Below are positions 16,485 through 25,449 of a stretch of 64,000 nt of DNA, one piece after another. Under the pieces are notes generated by a model. That model saw only the letters and a list, made by a program, of their open reading frames with translations. It was not told where the DNA came from and did no database searches. Within the stretch, counting starts at the first letter, position 1, and each line of letters opens with the position of its first letter. Made by a program: the position numbers and the translations under genes. The stretch is from Fictibacillus aquaticus (GTDB lineage: Bacteria; Bacillota; Bacilli; Bacillales; Fictibacillaceae): the NCBI RefSeq assembly GCF_002245695.1, contig NZ_NOII01000003.1, positions 248,001-312,000 on the forward strand, read 5' to 3'.

Positions 16485-16510
16485 AAACAGACCCGTTAAC
16501 GGGTCTGTTT
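16485..16510 (+). terminator. Terminator of the GGDEF/HD-GYP gene
   Basis: Perfect palindrome AAACAGACCCGTT/AACGGGTCTGTTT, running into TTTTTG. Confidence 0.85.
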
Positions 16511-16944
16511 TTGCTTTGGATGTTATTTTTAAACAAGTCGCAATATTGCTTTTAAAGGATTCAGAGAAGAGGTGTTGATCTCCGTTTCAGGCGCACGCTT
16601 TCCGCGGGGTGAGCGGTGAGCCCTTCCGTCGCACGCGCCATTGGAAGGTCTCACCTTCTCACTCATCCCGCTGGAGTCGGCGCCTTACACTACAATCAAC
16701 TTAATCAATGATGGATTCAAGATGATTAGTGAATGTGATAAAAGCGACAGCCAAAACAATTCATAGTTTAGATGTTGGATTTTTGCAGAGGTAATAGCGC
16801 TGAACTTTCTTACAAAAGCAACAATCTTTTACAAAGAAGCCTTTCACAAATAGACGAAACGACGCAGTCTAAAAAGTTTAAGGGAAAGGAACAAGAACAT
16901 ACTGTCTTAAAAGCTTTGTAGCAGCCAAAATTCCTTAAAGCCAT
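16511..16944. other. Intergenic region with one R1 repeat
   Basis: 434 bp without a supported gene. It holds a full R1 repeat (16574-16700). The A/T-rich remainder contains AAGCAACAATCTTTTACAA, a string resembling sequence near the R1 copies at 55111 and 55643, so the mobile or duplicated unit may be longer than the hairpin. No ribosome site with an open frame was found. Confidence 0.6.
16574..16700 (+). repeat. R1 interspersed GC-rich hairpin repeat, copy 1
   Basis: It begins GTTGATCTCCGTTTCAGG and ends CTACAATCAAC. Internal marks are CGCTTTCCGCGGGG, GAGCCCTTCC, GGTCTCACC and CCGCTGGAGTCGGCGCC. The ends are inverted (GTTGAT/ATCAAC). It is shared with copies at 23018, 24406, 55111, 55643 and 63669. 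Confidence 0.85.
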
Positions 16945-17478
16945 TCATTGGAGGCTCACCTTCCAGATCATATGGTCCATTCCTTCTCCCCAATAGTCTT
17001 TCATCCAATAATCAGGCTCTCCGAACTTTTTTCTCCAGATGATTTGTGCGCTTTCGTAGCCGCTGTCTAAGCAGAACTCATGGATGCCGCGTTTGTGCAG
17101 TGCATCATAAATGGCTTCGAGCAGCGCGCGTCCTAGTCCGTTTCGCTGATGTTCGGGATGAACAAAAACGGTTCCAACCTCTACCAGATCACTTAAAGCA
17201 CCGCTCGAGCAGTCCGTAATAAGCTCGCTTGCCGGGCCATATTCAATAGAACCTACAATTTTACTGCCGCTCAGAGCAATTAAAAAATACCTTTCGCGGC
17301 CATCGCTTTTATAATCCAGTTCTAAGTATTTTTTCTTTTCGTTAATTTCGTTTTCCAGATCTTCCGCTTTGTCGCCGATTCCATTTTTGTTAAACGTGTC
17401 AGTAATGACGGTTTTGAAAAAATGGTGAAGCTCACTTCGATCTTCTTCTACTGGCCTTCTAATTTCTATCCTCTGCAT
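16945..17478 (-). CDS. GNAT family N-acetyltransferase
   Basis: 177 residues; AAGGAGG precedes the ATG. The acetyl-CoA-binding motif A is VHPEHQRNGLGRALLEAIYDA (R/Q-x-x-G-x-G/A pattern), preceded by the beta-4 strand LVEVGTVFV. SKIVGSIEYG is the usual core strand. Acceptor unknown. Single-gene unit, convergent with the GGDEF/HD-GYP gene across the R1 repeat region. Confidence 0.85.
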   Translation of the reverse strand: MQRIEIRRPVEEDRSELHHFFKTVITDTFNKNGIGDKAEDLENEINEKKKYLELDYKSDGRERYFLIALSGSKIVGSIEYGPASELITDCSSGALSDLVEVGTVFVHPEHQRNGLGRALLEAIYDALHKRGIHEFCLDSGYESAQIIWRKKFGEPDYWMKDYWGEGMDHMIWKVSLQ

Positions 17479-17624
17479 TTATTGAGCCTCCTTTTATAGC
17501 ATCAAGCATTATTCGACACAATTTCCTATAATCCTGTTAACGACTCTGAGCACCATAACAGCAATCGTGCTAGCAACGTGGTAGTATGGGAATATTGATT
17601 TACAAGGAATGGATGTGAGATGAG

Positions 17625-18971
17625 ATGGAAGATAAAAATGCCGGCGCTGGTGCGATTCAGGAAAATCGCATTATTCCGCTATGGAGTCTGACGGTCTGGC
17701 TTGTTGTTATGAATACGACGATGTTTAATGTTGCGCTTCCGAGCGTGATTAAAGAATTCTCCCTGACGCCCGCAACAGGCTCGTGGATTGTATCCGGTTA
17801 TTCCATCGTTTTTGCGCTCTCGACCATCACATTCAGCCGGCTGTCTGATTTTATCCCGATCGGAAGACTGCTGATGACCGGTCTCGTGATACTCGGCATG
17901 TCGTCAGCTGTTGGGTTCTTTTCAGACAGCTTTGCCTTTTTACTTGCCAGCAGGGTGCTGCAGGCGATGGGTGCCGGCGCGGTTCCAGGGCTTGCTATGG
18001 TTCTTGCCACGCGCTATATCCCGATCAGCAGGAGAGGGAAGGCGATGTCGCTCATCTCTTCCGCAGCGTCGCTCGGCTTTGGTCTCGGTCCGGTTATCGG
18101 AGGGGCGATTACCCAGTATCTTGGCTGGAACGATCTGTTTCTCGTAACCGCGCTAGTCCTTTTGCTGCTTCCGCTTTTTAAAAAGTTTCTGCCGGCAGAA
18201 CAGCGCAAGGAAGGTTCATTTGACTTTGCTGGGGCTCTGCTGACAGGTGTCGGCGTTTCAGCGCTTCTTCTCTTTTTGTCGACGTTCAATTTGATTTTGC
18301 TTGCCGTGACTGTGGCTGCGTTCGTGATGCTAATTGTTCTTTCTAAGCGAAAACAAGATCCGTTTATTAAATTAGAGTTGTTTTTAAACAGACGCTACCG
18401 TTCGATTCTGCTAGTCGGTCTGATGGCGTTTATGACTCATTTTGCGTTTCTGTTCGTCATGCCGGTGATGCTGGCAAAGCTGTTCAGTCAGCCGCCTGCA
18501 TCCATCGGGTTCATTATCTTTCCCGGTGCCATGCTTTCAGCGCTCGCAGCTATATATATCGGGCGATTCATCGACCGCTTTGGCAGCCTGCCGATTATGA
18601 GGTTCGGGCTGGCGGCGCTTCTACTGTCTGCCGTTCTGTTCACCATTTTTGGAACAAAAGCACCAGCGATGACGGCAATTTTTTATATGTTTACAAGCTT
18701 AGGATTTTCCAGTCTCACATCTAGTCTCGCGAACGAGGCGTCCAGAATCCTAGATAAAGACGTTGTCGGATCGGGAATGGGGCTGATGCAGCTCGTGCAG
18801 TTTTTCGGCGGTGCTTTTGGTGTAGCGGCTGCTGGGCTGCTTATCGACTGGCAGAAAAATGTTGCGCTTGCAGATGTGTTTCATAATATTTTCCTATTCT
18901 TCGCGCTGCTGCTGATTGTGGCGTACGCGGTTTATTATTTCGGAATTTATAAAACAAGGGAAAAATCGTAA
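17625..18971 (+). CDS. MFS drug-efflux type transporter (DHA2/TetL-like)
   Basis: 448 residues, about 14 hydrophobic segments. Motif C of proton-drug antiporters is visible as LGFGLGPVIGGAI at the end of the fifth helix. The N-terminal MNTTMFNVALPSVIKEF and SRLSDFIPIGR (loop 2-3 motif) are typical of the DHA2/TetL group. The best start is the ATG at 17625, but its ribosome site is weak, so the start is not certain. No regulator is adjacent. A terminator follows at 19026. Confidence 0.87.
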   Translation: MEDKNAGAGAIQENRIIPLWSLTVWLVVMNTTMFNVALPSVIKEFSLTPATGSWIVSGYSIVFALSTITFSRLSDFIPIGRLLMTGLVILGMSSAVGFFSDSFAFLLASRVLQAMGAGAVPGLAMVLATRYIPISRRGKAMSLISSAASLGFGLGPVIGGAITQYLGWNDLFLVTALVLLLLPLFKKFLPAEQRKEGSFDFAGALLTGVGVSALLLFLSTFNLILLAVTVAAFVMLIVLSKRKQDPFIKLELFLNRRYRSILLVGLMAFMTHFAFLFVMPVMLAKLFSQPPASIGFIIFPGAMLSALAAIYIGRFIDRFGSLPIMRFGLAALLLSAVLFTIFGTKAPAMTAIFYMFTSLGFSSLTSSLANEASRILDKDVVGSGMGLMQLVQFFGGAFGVAAAGLLIDWQKNVALADVFHNIFLFFALLLIVAYAVYYFGIYKTREKS

Positions 18972-19025
18972 AAAGTGTGGACATATTTGTGCAATATCGC
19001 GCATATCGCCCCCCGATATGCTTGA

Positions 19026-19052
19026 GGAGAGCCTTAATGGCTCTCCTTTTTT
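19026..19052 (+). terminator. Terminator of the MFS gene
   Basis: GGAGAGCC pairs with GGCTCTCC, followed by T6. Confidence 0.85.
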
Positions 19053-19125
19053 CGGTATTTAGCTGTTTGCGGGCTGTGAAACGGACCGGTACAATCGGGA
19101 AAAAGCCTTGTGCGGGAGGTTGCCG

Positions 19126-19470
19126 ATGGAGACTAATCTGGAACTGATTCAGTCGCTTGACCGGTTCAGAAGAATTCTTGTTTTTTATGATGATTGTGCG
19201 GAATCACTTCCAGTCGTGACAAAATTTCTGCGCTCGTTCCTGCAGATTAAAACGCCGAACAGCTCATTGCCGACGATGGAACTGATGGCGATTCTCCGTC
19301 ATGAAAAGCCGAACATCGTTTATTATTTAAGGCACTATTGTGCAGATGATACGATGCGCATGCTCTCTCTTTTGAAGATGGACTACAAGAAGGCACAGAG
19401 AAGAATTGAGCAATTGTCGCAGTACAGGTCGATTACAAGAGTGAAACGGTTTAACAGCGAGGGTTTCTAG
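19126..19470 (+). CDS. Hypothetical cytosolic protein
   Basis: 114 residues from the ATG at 19126 after GGGAGG. There is no signal peptide or membrane helix; it is mainly helical (LELIQSLDRFRRILVFYDDC; MKKIQ-like charged C-terminus with KKAQRRIEQLSQYRSI). I recognise no family. It lies 68 bases before the ykwC-like gene on the same strand and may share a transcript. Confidence 0.65.
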   Translation: METNLELIQSLDRFRRILVFYDDCAESLPVVTKFLRSFLQIKTPNSSLPTMELMAILRHEKPNIVYYLRHYCADDTMRMLSLLKMDYKKAQRRIEQLSQYRSITRVKRFNSEGF

Positions 19471-19538
19471 TTGTGACACACGCCGATTATCGTTATCTTA
19501 GTGATATAGTCAAAAAAGTGAGATAAGGGCGTGAGAAA

Positions 19539-20405
19539 TTGAAAAAGAAAGTAGGATTTATCGGGACTGGCGTGATGGGGAAAAGCATGGCAAAGAATCT
19601 GATGAGTGCGGGGCATCCGCTTGTCGTATATACGCGCACGAAAGAGAAGGCAGAAGATCTTATCGCTGCAGGCGCTGAGTGGGCAGCGAGCCCGAAAGAA
19701 GCCGCTGCAGTGTCCGATGTCGTAATTACGATGGTCGGAATGCCTTATGACGTGGAAGAGGTCTATTTCGGAAGCGAGGGAATCATCGAGAACGCACGCC
19801 CAGGAAGCGTTCTTGCGGATATGACCACATCAAGCCCTGCATTGGCAAAGCGAATTGCCGAAGCCGCGGCGGCGAAAGGACTGCACGCAGTAGATGCACC
19901 AGTATCCGGCGGAGATATTGGCGCAAAAGAAGCGAGGCTTTCCATCATGGCAGGCGGGTCGGACGAGGCGTTTGAGCTTGCACAACCAATATTCGCGGTA
20001 ATGGGTACGAATGTCGTCCATCAAGGCGGACCAGGATCAGGGCAGCATACGAAAATGTGCAACCAGATCGCGATCGCCTCAGGCATGATCGGAGTTTGTG
20101 AGGCGGTCTTATATGCGGAAAAAGCCGGACTCGACCCGGAAACAGTTTTAAAGTCAATAGAGTCAGGTGCTGCCGGAAGCTGGTCGCTCAGCAACCTCGC
20201 ACCAAGAATGATTAAAGGCGATTTTGCGCCAGGCTTTTACATCAAGCATTTCATCAAAGACATGAACATCGCACTTGAATCAGCAGAAGAGATGGGGCTG
20301 CTTACACCAGGGCTGAAGCTCGCACGTGAGCTTTATTTAAAGTTAGCCGAGAGCGGTGAGGAAAACTGCGGCACACAGGCACTTTATAAACAGCTTAAGA
20401 ATTAA
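19539..20405 (+). CDS. ykwC: Beta-hydroxyacid dehydrogenase (YkwC-like)
   Basis: 288 residues with a TTG start; the ribosome site AAGGGCG is modest. It is an NAD(P)-dependent oxidoreductase of the 3-hydroxyisobutyrate/2-hydroxy-3-oxopropionate family. Rossmann motif FIGTGVMGKSMAKNLMSAG is at residues 6-24. The substrate-binding DAPVSGGDIGAKEARLSIMAGG and the catalytic lysine region GSGQHTKMCNQIA are both present. Length equals that of B. subtilis YkwC. The true substrate is not known. Confidence 0.9.
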   Translation: MKKKVGFIGTGVMGKSMAKNLMSAGHPLVVYTRTKEKAEDLIAAGAEWAASPKEAAAVSDVVITMVGMPYDVEEVYFGSEGIIENARPGSVLADMTTSSPALAKRIAEAAAAKGLHAVDAPVSGGDIGAKEARLSIMAGGSDEAFELAQPIFAVMGTNVVHQGGPGSGQHTKMCNQIAIASGMIGVCEAVLYAEKAGLDPETVLKSIESGAAGSWSLSNLAPRMIKGDFAPGFYIKHFIKDMNIALESAEEMGLLTPGLKLARELYLKLAESGEENCGTQALYKQLKN

Positions 20406-20520
20406 GAATAAAAAGAGGCGTTCAATTAATTTTAACAGGTTCTCTTTCGGAGGAGAAAAGTGTAATTCGCAAGCCTGTTAGCAGGTGAAATATCACTATA
20501 ATTGGATATGTGAATGATAT

Positions 20521-20550
20521 TAAAACGACCAGATTTTTGTCTGGTCGTTA
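20521..20550 (-). terminator. Terminator between convergent genes
   Basis: AACGACCAGA pairs perfectly with TCTGGTCGTT. The short T-run fits the minus strand (gene ending at 20596). Confidence 0.65.
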
Positions 20551-20595
20551 ACTTATAGCCTTATTCATTAAACGCTGTCCGTAAGCGACCGTGTA

Positions 20596-21105
20596 TTACT
20601 GCCGTTGGTGTCTAGTTTCTTCGCTTTGACGGAGAATCTCGTCAACGACGTGCTCAATCGGTGCGGCAGCGTCGATTATAATTCCGTTTTTCGGAATGTC
20701 TTCTCTCGTTTGGTGCAATCGCACAATGAGTTCCCGTTCCGATCTCTTTCCGCCCCACTCATTTTCCGGTCGCTCGTCAAGCCGCCGGTACAGTGTGTCA
20801 AGGTCGATCTCAAGGACAAACACGCTGTCAAATAGATCTATAAATTTTGAAAAGTTTCTAGAACCACCGCAGAAAAATGTTATCGCCTCATCTTGGTTGG
20901 CGACTAAAGCTTTTACTTTATCTACATGCCAAATGTGGTGCTCGTGCGTTCCGCCATCCGTCGGTGTACCCGTTTCCGGATCGCCTTGATAGGCCAATTC
21001 ACGGTCACCATGAATGGCATGGTAGCCACGCCGATGCAATTCATTGCAGACCGTTGTTTTGCCTGTGCAGGAAACGCCTTCAATCAGATAATTCCTAATG
21101 CCCAT
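20596..21105 (-). CDS. P-loop nucleotide-kinase-like protein
   Basis: 169 residues from the ATG at 21105, behind GGAGG; the in-frame GTG at 21120 overlaps the ribosome site. Walker A is LIEGVSCTGKTTVCNEL at residues 7-23. A lid-like RLDERPENEWGGKRSERE carries several arginines. It resembles small AAA/shikimate- or gluconate-kinase-like proteins of unknown substrate. Monocistronic. Confidence 0.75.
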   Translation of the reverse strand: MGIRNYLIEGVSCTGKTTVCNELHRRGYHAIHGDRELAYQGDPETGTPTDGGTHEHHIWHVDKVKALVANQDEAITFFCGGSRNFSKFIDLFDSVFVLEIDLDTLYRRLDERPENEWGGKRSERELIVRLHQTREDIPKNGIIIDAAAPIEHVVDEILRQSEETRHQRQ

Positions 21106-21165
21106 TTCTAGAACCTCCACTCAAATGGATAAGCAAACTTCTTTTCCGAGAGAACCTGTTTACAA

Positions 21166-21723
21166 TTATTTTGTATTCCTCTTTTTTCTTTTTACAACGG
21201 CAAAAACGGTTCCAGCGAACAATACGCTGCCAGCTCCGCCATACGCCCATTTTTCAGTGGAGGATAACGGCATCCTTGCAGAGTTGTCGTTGTTGGGAGG
21301 AAATCCTTCGCCAAGTGCTTGAAGGTCTTCTTTCGCATCTTTCAGCAATGCAGTCCGTGAGCAGTAGTTCGTACTAAGCTTGCCGTCATTTTCATAGGCG
21401 TAAACGATGTACTCTTCGCCTTTCTTAAACTCGTAGCCGCAGCTGGCAGACTGTTCAGCCGTATAGATAATGAAGCTATTATTTTTCTGCCCTTTCCAAA
21501 CGTTTATGGTTACAATTTTAACGGCGACAGAGGATTCCCATAGACCGCCGGTACGTTTAATATCGGTGACTACACCGGAAAAAACGGCAGTGGCGTTACC
21601 GAGCGCCTTCTTCGGGTCCGGATTTTGTGCGCAGCTGCAAGCCAGTGCTGTATTTGTCTGATATACAAGTGCAATCGTCATGAGCAGCAAAAACACTAGA
21701 CCTGCACGCAACAATAAATTCAT
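21166..21723 (-). CDS. Secreted/membrane-anchored NTR (TIMP-like) domain protein
   Basis: 185 residues from the ATG at 21723 (AAAGGGGG upstream). Signal peptide residues 1-27 end at TALA and are followed at once by CSCAQNPDPKKALGNATAVFSGVV. That is the cysteine start and A-x-x-V-F-x-G pattern of netrin/TIMP-like domains. Further cysteines (SASCGYEF, STNYCSR) suggest two disulphides. The C-terminus has one TM helix and RKKR (residues 160-183), so the domain is anchored on the outer face. Partner unknown. Confidence 0.75.
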   Translation of the reverse strand: MNLLLRAGLVFLLLMTIALVYQTNTALACSCAQNPDPKKALGNATAVFSGVVTDIKRTGGLWESSVAVKIVTINVWKGQKNNSFIIYTAEQSASCGYEFKKGEEYIVYAYENDGKLSTNYCSRTALLKDAKEDLQALGEGFPPNNDNSARMPLSSTEKWAYGGAGSVLFAGTVFAVVKRKKRNTK

Positions 21724-21852
21724 TTCCAAATTCCCCCTTTTCTTATTAGACGGTTTAAAGAGAATCATAGTTTCAGATTTTCTTTCAGCACCCTCAACAT
21801 TTTTATGCCGAAAGACTCATATTATGAGGGTAGAAGGAAAGGAGGAAATGAA

Positions 21853-22230
21853 ATGGGAATTAAGATGATTAAATTGTCTGCGCTTTATTTTGTGCTGGGA
21901 GTCGGTCTGGGTATGTTCATGTCCATCTCGCATGATTTTGCACTGAAACCGGTACATGCACATGTAAATTTGCTTGGTTGGACCGCATTGACACTCGCGG
22001 GGATATTGTATTATTTATTTCCGGCAGCAGAAAGCAGCATGCTCGGCAAGATTCATTTCTGGCTGCATAATATCGGACTTCCGGTCATGATGGCGGCTCT
22101 CGCGGCTTTCACCTATGGGTATGAAAAGGCTGAACCGCTCATCGGCATCGGTGCAACGATCACTTCTGTCGGCATCCTCCTTTTTGCGGTGAACGTCTGG
22201 AAAAATGTGAAGGCAGGGGCAAAGGACTAA
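21853..22230 (+). CDS. Four-helix membrane protein, cytochrome oxidase subunit I-like
   Basis: 125 residues from the ATG at 21853 after AAAGGAGG. Four TM helices. The motif VHAHVNLLGW resembles the heme-ligand helix of heme-copper oxidase/NorB proteins, with a later histidine pair in KIHFWLHNIGLP. Such short proteins are common in Bacillus, often labelled cytochrome-c oxidase, but the binuclear centre is incomplete, so true oxidase activity is unlikely. Monocistronic with a terminator. Confidence 0.72.
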   Translation: MGIKMIKLSALYFVLGVGLGMFMSISHDFALKPVHAHVNLLGWTALTLAGILYYLFPAAESSMLGKIHFWLHNIGLPVMMAALAAFTYGYEKAEPLIGIGATITSVGILLFAVNVWKNVKAGAKD

Positions 22231-22242
22231 ACAATTTTAACT

Positions 22243-22280
22243 AAGGCACAGGCGGTGCATATGCATGCCTGTGTCTTTTT
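22243..22280 (+). terminator. Intrinsic terminator
   Basis: AGGCACAGGC pairs with GCCTGTGTCT (one G-U), then T6. Confidence 0.75.
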
Positions 22281-22353
22281 TATGTTTGAAAAACAGGAGT
22301 TGTACTGCTGGCCGAAGAATTGATTATCATCACGTGTGACCGGAGGGGATAGG

Positions 22354-22920
22354 ATGAGGTATGCAGCGAGTCTTGTATTGGCCGGAGCCATGATGCTGTC
22401 GGGCTGCAGTGAAGATCAACCAACGGCAAAACCGCTGAACGACAAGCATCTTGAACTCCAAAGCCGGGAGAAGGATTCATATCCGCACTATTATGGTGCA
22501 GTGGACATTAAGCAAGCGGATAAAGCATTGCCTTTCAAAGTCATTTTGCCAAAAAAATACCCGTTTAAAGGGAGTGCGGAAAAATCGGTCATCACGGACT
22601 GGGGAAAAAAGAAAAAGCTTTCTGTTGAAACGGGGATTTTGCCTTCAGATCAGGGGCTGCCCTTTTATATGGCAATGTACACGTTCAACCATGAAAACAA
22701 AGTATCACAGATGATCAAGGACAAGCAGTATAGCGAAACTGCAGAGCTTGATGACGGAACAGAGGCGTACATCACCGTAAATGACAGTTACATCTCGATA
22801 GGCTGGAAAGACGGAGAATTCGAGCATCTCCTCGAATACGCCGCCTCAAGCGGCGCACTGCCAAAATCAGCTAAAAAGGACGCCTTGAAAGCTGCCAGTT
22901 CGGCTATGGACGATAAATGA
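22354..22920 (+). CDS. Lipoprotein, unknown
   Basis: 188 residues from the ATG at 22354 behind GGAGGGG. Lipobox MLSGC places the anchored cysteine at residue 19. The rest is a soluble outer domain with FKVILPKKYPFKG and later DGTEAYITVNDSYISIGW, a pattern reminiscent of DUF4367-type domains (weak resemblance). No neighbours hint at a role. Followed by a truncated R1 repeat. Confidence 0.7.
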   Translation: MRYAASLVLAGAMMLSGCSEDQPTAKPLNDKHLELQSREKDSYPHYYGAVDIKQADKALPFKVILPKKYPFKGSAEKSVITDWGKKKKLSVETGILPSDQGLPFYMAMYTFNHENKVSQMIKDKQYSETAELDDGTEAYITVNDSYISIGWKDGEFEHLLEYAASSGALPKSAKKDALKAASSAMDDK

Positions 22921-23017
22921 AGGCTTAAAATGGTCTTTGAAATTTAAGACTCTTCTATATAGGATTTTTGCTTTTGATCGGTTTGATTTTCTTAGTTATT
23001 TCTGAAGTATTTGTTTA

Positions 23018-23123
23018 GCTTCAGCGGGATCAGTAGGACAGGTGAGACCTTTTAATGGCGCATAGCGACAAAAGGGCTCAACGCCCGCCCCGCGGAAAGC
23101 GTGCACCTGAAACGGAGATCAAC
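23018..23123 (-). repeat. R1 repeat, copy 2, truncated
   Basis: It retains CCCGCCCCGCGGAAAGCGTG and CCTGAAACGGAGATCAAC. The other end (GTTGAT through GGCGCCGA) is lost. It lies just upstream of the SLAP-domain gene. Confidence 0.75.
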
Positions 23124-23191
23124 TGCTTCTCTGATTACTATTAGGTCTATTCTTTTATGCTATGATATGGGAGAAAAGGAGGAGAGTGCTC

Positions 23192-23566
23192 ATGCAGAAA
23201 CTCCTGTTTGAACCAGCGTGGGACAAGGCTTTAGCCAGCCAGGACCGCGAATACATTAAAAAGATATTTGAAGAAACGAAGGATGCTGCTCCTGAAGATG
23301 CTATTTCATCTGCCGTTTTAAGAAAAGCGGTTAACCATAAAGGTGAGCGCCTCGTGACGGTGCTGATCCATAACCGGAGCAGCGAAGAGGAAGTTTTTCA
23401 CGATCGTACCGTTGAGCTGCAAAAGGAAGACGGATCATCCGAGGAAAAGGCGTTCACATTGCCGATAGCTGTTCCGCCATATACAAGCATGCCGTGGACG
23501 TTTATTTTCCCGGCGAAAGAAGCTGAAGAGGACTTTGTAACACAAAATATAAAGCTGATTTCTTAA
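23192..23566 (+). CDS. SLAP-domain protein
   Basis: 124 residues from the ATG at 23192, behind GGAGGAG. The sequence LLFEPAWDKALASQDREYIKKI matches the opening of the SLAP domain found in Bacillus S-layer-assembly and related proteins; VTVLIHNRSSEEEVFHDRTVELQ and PPYTSMPWTFIFP fit its beta sandwich. There is no signal peptide. It lies 25 bases upstream of plsC and probably shares its transcript. The family assignment is by pattern memory. Confidence 0.65.
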   Translation: MQKLLFEPAWDKALASQDREYIKKIFEETKDAAPEDAISSAVLRKAVNHKGERLVTVLIHNRSSEEEVFHDRTVELQKEDGSSEEKAFTLPIAVPPYTSMPWTFIFPAKEAEEDFVTQNIKLIS

Positions 23567-23591
23567 CAGACAGAATGGAGAGAGTAGAACG

Positions 23592-24323
23592 TTGAGAACG
23601 ATCGTTTGGTTTATTTATTTTTGGCTCGTATTGCCGCTTACCGTACCCGGTTTGATTAAGGTGAAAAAACTCGACAGAGAAGGGCGTTTGGCGGAAAAGG
23701 AAAAAGTGGTCGACAAGACGGTGAAATGGTGGGCAAGATCGCTAGTGAAGCTTGCTGGAGTCAAGGTCACGGTCAGAGGGGAAGAGAACATCCCATCCGA
23801 TACAGCCGTGCTGTTTGTTTCCAACCATCAGGGCAATTTTGATGTGCCGCTCATGCTTGGCTATATTACGAAGCCGAAAGCATTCATCTCGAAAATTGAA
23901 GTGAAAAAAATGCCGCTGATCGGCACATGGATGGAGCAGATGAACTGCCTGTTCATGGACCGCAGCAACGTCAGGCAATCGCTTAAAGCGATACAAGAAG
24001 GCGCACGTTTTCTCGAAAATGGCACGTCACTCGTTATTTTTCCTGAAGGAACGCGCAGCAAAGGCGGAGATATGGCTGAATTCAAAGCAGGGAGCTTCAA
24101 GCTTGCGACGAAAAGCGGGGTGCCAATCGTACCTGTGACAATCAACGGCTCATACAAGATCATGGAGCAGCAAAAATTTTGGATCAAGCCTGCAGAAGTA
24201 GAGCTTGTCGTACACCCGCCAATTTTGCCAGAAGGTGCGGATGCGAAGGAACTTGCAGCGCAGACACAGGAAATCATTCAATCAGGGCTTGTTCAAGACA
24301 AATATGGAGCGGCCGTTAGTTAA
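23592..24323 (+). CDS. plsC: 1-acyl-sn-glycerol-3-phosphate acyltransferase
   Basis: 243 residues, TTG start after GGAGAGAG. It acylates lysophosphatidic acid to phosphatidic acid at the inner membrane face. Motif I is VSNHQGNFDVPL (H-x4-D), motif II is the region FMDRSNVRQS, and motif III is VIFPEGTRSKGGDM. One N-terminal TM helix (residues 1-20). Length fits B. subtilis PlsC (YhdO). No terminator follows at once; the composite R1 repeat begins 80 bp later. Confidence 0.92.
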   Translation: MRTIVWFIYFWLVLPLTVPGLIKVKKLDREGRLAEKEKVVDKTVKWWARSLVKLAGVKVTVRGEENIPSDTAVLFVSNHQGNFDVPLMLGYITKPKAFISKIEVKKMPLIGTWMEQMNCLFMDRSNVRQSLKAIQEGARFLENGTSLVIFPEGTRSKGGDMAEFKAGSFKLATKSGVPIVPVTINGSYKIMEQQKFWIKPAEVELVVHPPILPEGADAKELAAQTQEIIQSGLVQDKYGAAVS

Positions 24324-24405
24324 GCATCTTTTTGCAAAGGCTGTTTTTGCTGTGGCTGCACCTTCATCACATTCGCTAGATCACCTTGAATTCTTCCTTG
24401 ATAAA

Positions 24406-24657
24406 GTTGATCGGAGTGTAAGGCGCCGACTCCAGCGGGACGAGTGGGACAGGTGAGACCCTTTAGGGCGCGCAGCGGCAAAGGGGCTCACTTGTCCAGC
24501 AGAAAACGGCTAGCCCCTCGAGGTCAAAAGGGCAAGTGTCCAATAAGTCAAAGACCGACTTACCGGCCCCTTTCCCTTTTGCTTGTCGGGGCTGAACGAG
24601 CCGTTTCTGCTTTTCGCCACACCCCGCGGAAAGCGTGCGCCTGAAACGGAGATCAAC
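24406..24657 (-). repeat. R1 repeat, copy 3, interrupted by a second hairpin repeat
   Basis: Both R1 ends are present (GTTGATCGGAGTGTAAGG and GAAACGGAGATCAAC). The centre is replaced by about 120 bp (24498-24620), itself an inverted repeat: CAGAAAACGGCT against AGCCGTTTCTG, CAAAAGGG against CCCTTTTG, AGCCCCT against GGGGCT. With the flanks this leaves 24324-24753 without a gene. Confidence 0.8.
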
Positions 24658-24703
24658 TGCTTCTTTGAGTTCTTGGAATGAAATATAGTTTGTGAAAATA
24701 GCC

Positions 24704-24745
24704 AAAAAAAAGACGCTAAAGGACATCAAGTCACTTTAGCGTCTT
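24704..24745 (-). terminator. Terminator of yajQ
   Basis: A perfect 12-bp stem AAGACGCTAAAG/CTTTAGCGTCTT with a T-run on the minus strand. Confidence 0.88.
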
Positions 24746-24753
24746 TCATTTTG

Positions 24754-25251
24754 TTAGCGATAATTAATAAACTGCACGTCGATCGGAAGGTTCGCCTCTC
24801 GAACTGCAGCGATAACAGCCTGAAGGTCGTCACGGCTTTTGCCGGTCACACGCACCTGGTCATCCTGCACCTGGCTTTTCACTTTAAGGCCAGAGTTTTT
24901 GATAAGAAGGTTGATTTTCTTCGCGTTGTCCTTATCGATTCCCGTCACAAGCTTAGCCCGCTGTCTTACTGTACCGCCTGTAGCAGGCTCGATCTTGCCG
25001 TAATCAAGGTTTTTCGTCGGCACGTCGCGTTTGATGAGCTTTGTGATAAGCACATCCTTCAGCTGTTCCAACTTGTACTCGTCGTCAGAAACGAGAATCA
25101 ATTCTTCTGCTGATTTATCAAGCTTAATGTCGCTTTTACTTCCTTTAAAATCATAGCGGTTCGTGATTTCCTTCATGGCGATATTAATCGCATTATCGAC
25201 TTCTGAAAGGTCTACTTTTGAAACGATGTCAAATGATGCTTCTTTACTCAT
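24754..25251 (-). CDS. yajQ: YajQ-family nucleotide-binding protein
   Basis: 165 residues; GGAGGGA precedes the ATG. The whole sequence is the two-domain ferredoxin-like YajQ fold: [18 protein letters not shown] at the start, [10 protein letters not shown] and the C-terminal [33 protein letters not shown]. YajQ proteins bind c-di-GMP or tRNA/nucleotides in other bacteria. Whether this one is a c-di-GMP effector cannot be read from sequence, though a c-di-GMP enzyme occurs at 14617. Monocistronic. Confidence 0.93.
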   Translation of the reverse strand: MSKEASFDIVSKVDLSEVDNAINIAMKEITNRYDFKGSKSDIKLDKSAEELILVSDDEYKLEQLKDVLITKLIKRDVPTKNLDYGKIEPATGGTVRQRAKLVTGIDKDNAKKINLLIKNSGLKVKSQVQDDQVRVTGKSRDDLQAVIAAVREANLPIDVQFINYR

Positions 25252-25449
25252 AGCAATCCCTCCTGGTTAATTTCTCTCTATTATGAAACTATTATATAAA
25301 AACAAACGTATAGTTACTAGTTTGTCACATTCATTCTTGTGGTAAACGGTTACGGATAACAAAAATTATGATACAATGGTGAATGTTTCAGTAAAGATTT
25401 TGTTAATTTTAATTTTTATGGCAACTTCATTATAGATGGAGGTCTTGTT

